From NCBI RefSeq assembly GCF_900637665.1, contig NZ_LR134386.1:4394501-4458500 (forward strand): a stretch of 64,000 bases of DNA, in the 5' to 3' direction. The notes below the pieces were generated by a model. The model was not told the origin of the DNA. It saw only the letters and a list, made by a program, of their open reading frames with translations, and made no database searches. Both the position numbers and the translations under genes were made by a program. The stretch's first letter is position 1. Each line of letters begins with the position of its first letter. Below are positions 57,593 to 64,000 of the stretch, piece after piece. This stretch comes from Chryseobacterium nakagawai (GTDB lineage: Bacteria; Bacteroidota; Bacteroidia; Flavobacteriales; Weeksellaceae).

Positions 57593-58519
57593 TTAGAATT
57601 TAAGATCTCCGTTCACTTCTCTTACTGCATTAGCAGCTTCAGCGAATTTCAATTGCTCTTCAGCAGTCAATGTTACATTTACGATTGATTCCACTCCGTT
57701 TGCTCCAATGATCGCAGGAACTCCTAAGCAGATATCGTTTTGACCGTACTCACCTTCAAGCATTAATGAACAAGGAATCATTTTCTTTTGGTCACATGCA
57801 ATAGCCTGAACCATTACAGAAACAGCAGCACCTGGTGCATACCAAGCAGAAGTTCCTAATAATTTAGTAAGAGTAGCACCTCCTACTTTCGTTTCTTCGA
57901 TTACATATTTTTGTTGATCTTCACTTAAGAACTCAGTAACTGGAACTCCATTTCTTGTAGCTTTGCTCAATAATGGAAGCATTCCTGTATCACTGTGAGC
58001 AGCGATTACCATACCGTCAACATCAGAAATTGGAGCTTCTAATGCTTCAGCTAATCTGTATTTGAATCTTGCAGAGTCTAATGCACCACCCATTCCGATG
58101 ATTTTGTGCTTAGGAAGACCTGAAGTTTTGTGTACTAAATAAGCCATAGTATCCATTGGGTTAGAAACCACAATAATGATTACTTCCGGAGAATGTTTTA
58201 CTAAGTTTTCAGTAACTTCTTTCACGATACCTGCGTTGATACCTATCAATTCTTCTCTTGTCATTCCAGGTTTCCTTGGAATCCCTGAAGTGATTACTGC
58301 TACATGAGAACCTGCAGTTTTACTGTAATCTCCTGTTGTTCCGGTAATTTTTGTATCGAATCCATTAAGTGATGCTGTTTGCATCAAATCCATTGCTTTA
58401 CCTTCAGCAAACCCTTCTTTAATATCTACCAAAACTACTTCTGAACAGAAGTTCTTCATTGCGATGTATTCTGCACAGCTTGCTCCTACAGCGCCTGCAC
58501 CTACTACAGTTACTTTCAT
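57593..58519 (-). CDS. mdh: Malate dehydrogenase
   Basis: The product is 308 residues of the lactate/malate dehydrogenase family. The NAD loop GAGAVGASCAEYIA, the mobile-loop SGIPRKPGMTREEL, VVSNPMDTMAYLVHKTSGL and the active-site His region AAHSDTGMLPLLS are visible. It interconverts malate and oxaloacetate in the TCA cycle. A promoter (TTG-N20-TAAATTTG, complement of 58576-58606) lies upstream, so it is a single-gene unit. Confidence 0.94.
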   Translation of the reverse strand: MKVTVVGAGAVGASCAEYIAMKNFCSEVVLVDIKEGFAEGKAMDLMQTASLNGFDTKITGTTGDYSKTAGSHVAVITSGIPRKPGMTREELIGINAGIVKEVTENLVKHSPEVIIIVVSNPMDTMAYLVHKTSGLPKHKIIGMGGALDSARFKYRLAEALEAPISDVDGMVIAAHSDTGMLPLLSKATRNGVPVTEFLSEDQQKYVIEETKVGGATLTKLLGTSAWYAPGAAVSVMVQAIACDQKKMIPCSLMLEGEYGQNDICLGVPAIIGANGVESIVNVTLTAEEQLKFAEAANAVREVNGDLKF

Positions 58520-58575
58520 ATTGTTACTTTTTTAATTATTTATTTGTTGAGTTACTATTTAAATTTGAAACTTCC

Positions 58576-58606
58576 CAAATTTAATAAATCCTGAAAAAAT
58601 GCGCAA
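58576..58606 (-). promoter_or_regulatory. Promoter of mdh
   Basis: On the minus strand TTG (complement 58604-58606), 20 bp, TAAATTTG (complement 58576-58583). A match to the Bacteroidota consensus, about 57 bp before the ATG. Confidence 0.7.
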
Positions 58607-58638
58607 TTTTTCAGGAAATTTATTCGAATTAAAAGGAA

Positions 58639-59190
58639 TTAGTTGACGTTCAGTAAAAATGAGTACAGCTTTTTTGCGCCAGATAGTACTTCTCCATACT
58701 TTTCTTCTGCCACTTCAGTATCCAAAACCTCTTTAAAGTTCTTCCACATAGGTCCTGTATTCTCCTGATAACATCCGAAGAAGTTAAAAGTCACCGCATC
58801 AAAACCTTCCGTTTTAGAAAGTTGTTTAGCAATTACATTTCCACCCAATGTAGAACCTTCAATCACATACATTGCTCCCAAAGCTTCATGTTCATTCTCA
58901 AATTCAAGATCGTGAGAGGCCAACTGATTTTCCAAAGAAAGGCTTTCAAGGTCCTTTTCAATAAGTGGAAGCTTTTTTCTTTTAGCAAGCTGAAGTTTAT
59001 CCGCATACTTTTCGGAAAGGCTGCTGAATATTTTATCTTCACTATGAAGAAGCATCAGATAATTGGTATGGATAATCTTTTTATAATCTTCTAAAGTGAA
59101 GGTTTTATTAAAAATTTTTTCAGAATTAAAAAGTTTCTCGGCTGCGTCGTGATAGTCTGCTGTATTTTGCTTAAGATATTCTGATACCAT
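58639..59190 (-). CDS. Biliverdin-producing heme oxygenase (BphO-like)
   Basis: The product is 183 residues of the heme-oxygenase fold. The N-terminal TADYHDAAEKLFNSEKIF carries the likely proximal His, and the helix VIEGSTLGGNVIAKQL is the distal-helix Gly-rich segment. It opens heme to biliverdin, the chromophore of the phytochrome encoded directly upstream (20 bp gap). The two genes therefore form a chromophore-plus-apoprotein operon. Confidence 0.88.
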   Translation of the reverse strand: MVSEYLKQNTADYHDAAEKLFNSEKIFNKTFTLEDYKKIIHTNYLMLLHSEDKIFSSLSEKYADKLQLAKRKKLPLIEKDLESLSLENQLASHDLEFENEHEALGAMYVIEGSTLGGNVIAKQLSKTEGFDAVTFNFFGCYQENTGPMWKNFKEVLDTEVAEEKYGEVLSGAKKLYSFLLNVN

Positions 59191-59210
59191 AATTACGTTT
59201 TAAAAGTTTC

Positions 59211-61409
59211 TCAAATGTAAGGCTTTTTAAACGTTAAAATAAATGAAGTTCCTTCTTTGTTGCTCTCATAATCTATATTTCCGCCTATCCTTTTCATAAT
59301 ACGGTGTACAATGGATAATCCTACTCCATTTCCCTTGAATTTCTTCGCATTATCCATCCGGTTGAAGATCTTAAACATCTTATGCTTTTCCCCCTCAGGA
59401 ATCCCAATTCCGTTGTCTGAAATTCTGTAAACAATAGTTTGTCCGTCTTCCGTTCCCTCAATTTCCACTTTAGGCTGATCTTTATGAGATGAATATTTGA
59501 CCGCATTATTGATAATATTCAGAAATACCTGATGAAGTAATGTCTTATCAGCCAAAACATCAGGGCATTCTTTAATAATAATCTCACTTCTCGGGCTTCC
59601 ATAAGTCATCCTGGCATTATCTGAGATCTTTTGAATCGTAGTAGTGGTTTTGAGACTTTCCAGCTGTATCTCACTGTGTTTGGCCCTGCTGAGCTGCAAG
59701 ACATCCTGCATCATTTCAGCCATGCTGTCGATCTCCTCAATGATTGTATTAATTTTAGTTTTGCTCTTTTCAGAACCATCCGTGAGATTTCCTAACAGCA
59801 TTTGTGCATTCAGTTTCATAACTGTTAAAGGAGTTCCCAGGTCGTGAGAAATCGTATAGGAAAAACTATCAAGTTCTTCGTTCACTTTTTTAAGCTCATC
59901 ATTAAGCCTTTTAATGGCATTATAATTCTTATGAGAAGTTTCTAAAATAAGATCCCTTACAGCTTGTACCGCACTCACATTTCTTGAATTCCATCTTTTG
60001 GAATGGCCTTTAATATTTTCAGTAAAAATGCGGAATGAAGTTCTTGGAGAAATCATCTGTCTGTCTTCTCCATTTTGAGAAAACACACCTAATTTCTTTT
60101 CCGGATTTCCTGCCCAGTCAATATGCTCATTAAATTCTTTACGGAACCAGATCAGCATTTCATTTTTATCTCTCTCAATAAAATAAATGATAATTCCGGC
60201 TGCATTTTCTGATAATTCGAGTTCTGCACCATGATTTCTAAGAAAACTACGGTTAACGTAAATTCTATCACTCGTATTTTCCAATGCCCAGTGTACAATT
60301 CTGCTAATACAATCCATAGCCGGAACATCTCCTTCAGTAACTATGTTTTCATCAGATATAATGGCAAAACCATCCGCTTCCGGCAGATTCATCATTTCAA
60401 CTTTATTTTCCCACAGAGAATCAAATAAATGATTATGTTTTAAAAATTCCGCTTTAAGATCAGAAATTCTTTCATTCAGTTCAAGACGATAATTCAGTTC
60501 ATTTTTTGATTTAAAAGAGGAATAAGCATTAGATGCCAAGGCCGTAAAAATGCCAGCCTGAACCCTATCTTCAAGATCAATATGTTTAGGTTGTACATTC
60601 TGACAGGTTACCAGCCCCCAAAGGTGATTATCAATAATAATCGATATACTGAAACTGGAAGAAACTCCTGAATTCTTAAGATATTGCCCATGAACAGGAG
60701 ACATTGCCCGTGATGCAGAAAAACTAAGATCAATATTGTTATTTGTTTTACTCAAGATCGGGACTGTATCAACATATACATTGCTGAAGATTCTTTTTCT
60801 TTTTTTAAGATAGAGTTCCCTAGCCTGTTTCGGAATATCAGATTCTGGATAATGAAGTCCCAGAAAGCTTTCCATCTCTTCATTTTTCTTCTCGGCAATT
60901 ACTTTTCCGGAACCATCCATCATAAATTTATACACCATTGTACGGTCATAATTTACCACCTTAGAAAGAGTTTCTAGAAGATGGTTCCAAAGTTCCTGTT
61001 CATCATCAATAACATAAAAATTATCATATTTATTGGAAATCCGTTTATCTGGATTAATTAGAACTTCTTCAAATTCCAGGAAAATAGACCCGCCACTTCT
61101 GAAAACAGAAAAGTGGTATTCTTTTTCACCTATAATGATCTTATCAAAATACGTTTCATTTTCCCGTCTGGTAAAACGATCCAGTGAAGTATAAATATCT
61201 GACTCTATAATATTCTCAAAACTTTCTGGGAAATCCGTAAGCTTTCTCTCAAATAGCTCATTCAAGCTTCTGATTTTAAAAATATCCGATAGGTTCTGGC
61301 TTAAAAAAGTAATGGAATGAGATACTGCATCAATACCAATCAAATAACCAAAACTTTGTATAGAGCCTGGAATATGGATAGGTTCTTCGTGACATTCTAC
61401 AAAATTCAT
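59211..61409 (-). CDS. Bacteriophytochrome histidine kinase
   Basis: The product is 732 residues: a PAS domain with the chromophore Cys6 in VECHEEPIHIPGSIQSFGYL, a GAF domain with YPESDIPKQARELYL (187-201) and SPVHGQYLKNSGVSSSFSISI (237-257), a PHY domain with the PRTSF tongue motif (455-459), HisKA with His522 (SYTISHDLGTPL) and HATPase (GNGVGLSIVHRIM). The position where canonical phytochromes have CHH in the GAF domain reads CQN (269-271). No response regulator gene is adjacent. A CAAATATA sequence (61430-61437, i.e. TATATTTG on the minus strand) may be the -7 element. Confidence 0.9.
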   Translation of the reverse strand: MNFVECHEEPIHIPGSIQSFGYLIGIDAVSHSITFLSQNLSDIFKIRSLNELFERKLTDFPESFENIIESDIYTSLDRFTRRENETYFDKIIIGEKEYHFSVFRSGGSIFLEFEEVLINPDKRISNKYDNFYVIDDEQELWNHLLETLSKVVNYDRTMVYKFMMDGSGKVIAEKKNEEMESFLGLHYPESDIPKQARELYLKKRKRIFSNVYVDTVPILSKTNNNIDLSFSASRAMSPVHGQYLKNSGVSSSFSISIIIDNHLWGLVTCQNVQPKHIDLEDRVQAGIFTALASNAYSSFKSKNELNYRLELNERISDLKAEFLKHNHLFDSLWENKVEMMNLPEADGFAIISDENIVTEGDVPAMDCISRIVHWALENTSDRIYVNRSFLRNHGAELELSENAAGIIIYFIERDKNEMLIWFRKEFNEHIDWAGNPEKKLGVFSQNGEDRQMISPRTSFRIFTENIKGHSKRWNSRNVSAVQAVRDLILETSHKNYNAIKRLNDELKKVNEELDSFSYTISHDLGTPLTVMKLNAQMLLGNLTDGSEKSKTKINTIIEEIDSMAEMMQDVLQLSRAKHSEIQLESLKTTTTIQKISDNARMTYGSPRSEIIIKECPDVLADKTLLHQVFLNIINNAVKYSSHKDQPKVEIEGTEDGQTIVYRISDNGIGIPEGEKHKMFKIFNRMDNAKKFKGNGVGLSIVHRIMKRIGGNIDYESNKEGTSFILTFKKPYI

Positions 61410-61778
61410 ATCTCTTTCAGTCTATCTATCAAATATAAGGCTTTTTTTTAACTGATTTTGGTGATGTGGTATTTAATTTTCACCCTGTTCATGTGGTATC
61501 ACACAATAAAAAACCAGCAATTATCTGTATTGAACAATTATTGTTTTTCGCCTGATTTCACTACGACATTTCTAAAATATACGAAAAATTTCCCAATAAT
61601 GAAATTAACATTCCTTAAAGCATGATTCATAACATGAAATGCAGCTTATCAGTTAAATTAATTATGTTATTTAACTAAATTTTGCTAAATTTATATCACC
61701 AAATAATGAATATGATCAAAATACATTGAATTATTCACAACAAATTCAATATAAAATTTAAATTCAAATAATACTATT
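61410..61778. promoter_or_regulatory. Divergent intergenic region between the phytochrome and the amide hydrolase
   Basis: These 369 bp hold no gene. There is a -7-type element for the phytochrome at 61430-61437 (minus) and two ATGTGGTAT words about 30 bp apart (near 61464 and 61491). AACAATTATTGTT near 61533-61545 is a short palindrome. No function is assigned. Confidence 0.4.
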
Positions 61779-62828
61779 ATGAAAAAGTTCCCATTAATTT
61801 TATTTTCTCTTGTCCTTTCAGTAGGATTATGGAATCCATCAGAAGCGTGCACCCGCGTGGTGTACAAAGGTCCGCAAAATACTATTCTTACCGCCCGTTC
61901 TATGGATTGGCGTGATGAAATTCCAGCCAATCTTTGGGTTTTTCCAAAAGGAATAGACCGTAATGGTCAAACTGGTCCTAAATCTGTAAAATGGAGCTCA
62001 AAATACGGAAGCATCATCAGCTCTAGCTGGGATATTGCTTCTTCAGATGGAATGAATGAAAAAGGATTGGTAGCGAACTTATTATGGCTGGGGGAATCTC
62101 AATACCCAAAATTTGATCCTAAAGGAAGTAAAAAGGGACTGGCTATTTCTTTATGGGCCCAATATTATCTTGATAATTTCTCAACGGTAAAAGAAGCCGT
62201 AGAATTTTCAAGAAAAGAACCCTTCGTTGTCGTAAGTGACTATATTCCAGGAACGGAAAGGTTTACCACCATTCATCTTTCTCTTTCTGATGCTTCAGGA
62301 GATAGTGCTGTATTTGAATATATTAACGGAAAACTGGTTATTCATCATGATCCTTCTTACACAGTAATGACTAACTCTCCTATTTTTGACGAACAACTTG
62401 CACTTAATAATTACTGGAAAGGGATACCGGGAACTGTCATGCTTCCGGGAACCAATCGCGCTGCAGACCGATTTGTAAGAGCTTCTTATTATATTGATGC
62501 AATTCCAAAAACTGCCGATACCCGTACTGCTGTGGCCAGCGTGTTTAGTGTGATCAGAAACTGTTCTGTCCCTTACGGTATTTCTTCTCCTACCGAGCCC
62601 AATATTTCTTCTACAAGATGGCGCTCTGTTTCGGATCAGAAAAATCTGGTGTATTATTTTGAAACTGTTTTTACCCCCAACACATTCTGGGTAGATCTTA
62701 AAGATTTTGACCTAAGCGCAAAAGGGAAGGTAATGAAGCTTGATCTAAGCAACTATCAAACTTATCACGGTAAATCGAACACTAGTTTCAAAGAAACTCC
62801 ATCTTTCAGATTTTTAGGCTTAGAATAA
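61779..62828 (+). CDS. Linear amide C-N hydrolase (choloylglycine hydrolase family), exported
   Basis: The product is 349 residues with a signal peptide ending at Ala23, directly before Cys24 (SEACTRVVYKG). Cys24 would become the N-terminal nucleophile of the mature Ntn-hydrolase. TARSMDWRDE and the later MTNSPIFDEQLALNNYW are typical of the family that includes bile-salt hydrolase, penicillin V acylase and acyl-homoserine-lactone acylase-like enzymes. The substrate cannot be read from the sequence. Confidence 0.9.
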   Translation: MKKFPLILFSLVLSVGLWNPSEACTRVVYKGPQNTILTARSMDWRDEIPANLWVFPKGIDRNGQTGPKSVKWSSKYGSIISSSWDIASSDGMNEKGLVANLLWLGESQYPKFDPKGSKKGLAISLWAQYYLDNFSTVKEAVEFSRKEPFVVVSDYIPGTERFTTIHLSLSDASGDSAVFEYINGKLVIHHDPSYTVMTNSPIFDEQLALNNYWKGIPGTVMLPGTNRAADRFVRASYYIDAIPKTADTRTAVASVFSVIRNCSVPYGISSPTEPNISSTRWRSVSDQKNLVYYFETVFTPNTFWVDLKDFDLSAKGKVMKLDLSNYQTYHGKSNTSFKETPSFRFLGLE

Positions 62829-62894
62829 AAAATTCAGGTTTAAAAGTAAAGATTTGGACTTAAGTGTTTCTTTATATAAGAATAGGTTAGAAGC

Positions 62895-63055
62895 ACCTGA
62901 GTCTCTGTACATAATGAATGATTACATTCAGGATGAGGTAAATGATCATTCCTTCCTCTGGAAAAGTATACATCGGAGATGTAACGGAAGGGTTTAGTAA
63001 TCATTCATGGGCACGCTCAGTGCATTACCTCAGCTTTTCAAGGACAGAGACAGGA
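62895..63055. other. Structured intergenic segment with interleaved complementary strands
   Basis: Five complementary pairs lie in 160 bp: GTCTCTGT/ACAGAGAC (62901 and 63044), ATGAATGATTAC/GTAATCATTCAT (62914 and 62997), TGAGGTAA/TTACCTCA (62934 and 63025), CCTTCC/GGAAGG (62951 and 62986) and the hairpin TACATC-GGA-GATGTA (62969-62983). The second and third pairs interleave, so they form either a pseudoknot or two alternative stems. It matches no RNA family I know. It lies in the leader of the porin gene; it may be a leader RNA, a small RNA or an element remnant. Confidence 0.5.
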
Positions 63056-63105
63056 ACTTTTATGCTTATTAAAAATTCAAAAAAGCAAAAATTAAACAAA
63101 TAGAT

Positions 63106-64000
63106 ATGGCCTTTTTTTCATTAAAAAAGAGAAGCTTGATTCTGTGTATACTCATGGGCTGGTTTTCAGCAAATGCACAAATACAAGACTCTCTACAGAC
63201 CACCCCCCAACCACAAGAAGAAGATCATGTAAAATATCCTCAGCTTCAGATCAAAGGACTTTTTCAGGCACGTTATCTGGTAGGAATGAGCAAGGATGTT
63301 GACGTCAACGGACTTCATCATTCTGACGGATCAGGAACCAGCAATAATTTCATGCTGAAATACATGAGGATTCAGGTACGGGCACAAATCAGTAAGCGTA
63401 CTGAAGTTGTTGCATTGGCCAACCTTGCCGACTTTAAAAACGATCCTAAAAGCAGAGTTCTTGAAAATGCTTATCTGAAATATACCTTCAGTCCCAAGTT
63501 GGCATTCACTGTGGGCCAGTTTAGACCCTGGTTTGGTATTGAGGAGACTTATCCTATCGATATTATTAAATCCCTGGACTGGTCTAATCAGTATTCCGAA
63601 TTTGGGAAACTGGGCTGGACGAGTTTCCAGATAGGGCTTTCTGCCACAGGACAAGTAAAATTAGGAGAAATTCCCCTCCAATATGCGGTCTCTGTAGTGA
63701 ATGGAAACGGAAAAAACCAAATCAATGATAATGACAACGGAAAACAATATTCTACCCGTTTACTTTTCGGATTATCCAAGAAATACAGTTTCAATGTTGG
63801 TTTAAACGGAGGGATTGGTGAAGTTTTCAGCAAAAAAGTATATGCTGTAGGGGTTGATCTCAGCTCAATGATTCATTTTGATCCCAAATGGAGTCTTGAT
63901 ATGCAACTGGAAGCCAAACAGGCCACCAATCACGTTCTATACAATTCTATCGCTCCTGAAATAAGACCTGATAATCCGGACCAGTATCTGGTTCGAGGGG
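63106..64000 (+). CDS. Phosphate-selective porin O/P-like protein (truncated by the window end)
   Basis: The visible 298 codons have no stop, so the gene runs beyond base 64000. It starts at ATG 63106 with a signal peptide (ILMGWFSANAQ). The mature part resembles OprO/OprP-type porins: LQIKGLFQARYLV, MLKYMRIQVRAQIS, LENAYLKYTFSPKLAFTVGQ and RPWFGIEETYPIDIIKSLDW. It should form a channel for phosphate or polyphosphate in the outer membrane. This fits the presence of pafA and a PhoBR-like pair elsewhere in the window. Confidence 0.82.
   Translation, partial: MAFFSLKKRSLILCILMGWFSANAQIQDSLQTTPQPQEEDHVKYPQLQIKGLFQARYLVGMSKDVDVNGLHHSDGSGTSNNFMLKYMRIQVRAQISKRTEVVALANLADFKNDPKSRVLENAYLKYTFSPKLAFTVGQFRPWFGIEETYPIDIIKSLDWSNQYSEFGKLGWTSFQIGLSATGQVKLGEIPLQYAVSVVNGNGKNQINDNDNGKQYSTRLLFGLSKKYSFNVGLNGGIGEVFSKKVYAVGVDLSSMIHFDPKWSLDMQLEAKQATNHVLYNSIAPEIRPDNPDQYLVRG

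Overview
The window looks like chromosomal DNA of a Chryseobacterium-type member of the Flavobacteriia (Bacteroidota). The basis is inference from gene content: gliding-motility genes gldB and gldC, SusC-like and BtuB-like TonB receptors, a type IX secretion (T9SS) C-terminal sorting domain, a PafA-type alkaline phosphatase, many genes without Shine-Dalgarno sequences, and repeated promoter-like motifs of the Bacteroidota form TTG-N17-23-TAnnTTTG. Base composition is AT-rich throughout. No rRNA, tRNA or CRISPR array was recognised.

Layout. 1-6.8 kb (mostly minus): a partial membrane protein, thymidylate synthase, a 24-residue-repeat secreted protein, a GreA/GreB-like protein, a lipoprotein alpha-amylase, an acidic-tailed TnpR-passenger-like protein and a PhoR/PhoB-like two-component pair. 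7-11.3 kb (plus): a large TonB receptor with its lipoprotein partner. 11.6-16.2 kb (minus): two paralogous metal amidohydrolases, one cytosolic beside an AraC regulator and one exported beside an ankyrin lipoprotein. 16.4-27 kb: tandem small secreted paralogs, hemL, a LysM glucosaminidase, a D-cysteine desulfhydrase-like enzyme, a T9SS-exported endonuclease I, an orphan Hcp/TssD, an Old Yellow Enzyme and cytidine deaminase. 27-31.2 kb (minus): a barnase-type RNase, an archaemetzincin-type lipoprotein and barstar in a row, then a nadE operon. 31.2-42.3 kb (plus): gldB and gldC separated by an ABC exporter whose permease is fused to a TlpA-like thioredoxin, a trans-sulfuration enzyme, DinB, and a tandemly duplicated REP-associated tyrosine transposase (RAYT) locus. 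42.4-47.4 kb (minus): a cobalamin-riboswitch operon (BtuB-like receptor plus a beta-propeller-like lipoprotein) and pafA. 47.5-53.6 kb: mostly small housekeeping or hypothetical genes. 53.7-57.6 kb: an accessory stretch. 57.6-64 kb: mdh, a heme oxygenase/bacteriophytochrome operon, an Ntn-type amide hydrolase, a structured intergenic region and a truncated porin gene.

The most distinctive region is 53.7-57.6 kb. It holds a decayed acetyltransferase, a thioesterase-like remnant and a 20-bp perfect hairpin. These are followed by a strongly AT-rich four-gene operon: a secreted protein, a HAD phosphatase, a phosphoribosyltransferase-like protein and a divergent DprA-like SLOG protein. A second GC-rich hairpin closes it directly before mdh. 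I read this as a horizontally acquired nucleotide-handling, possibly defensive or signalling, module; the function is inference only. Other points of note are the RAYT tandem duplication with one frameshifted copy, the interleaved complementary segments upstream of the porin, the barnase/archaemetzincin/barstar order, and a bacteriophytochrome lacking the usual CHH motif near the chromophore D ring.
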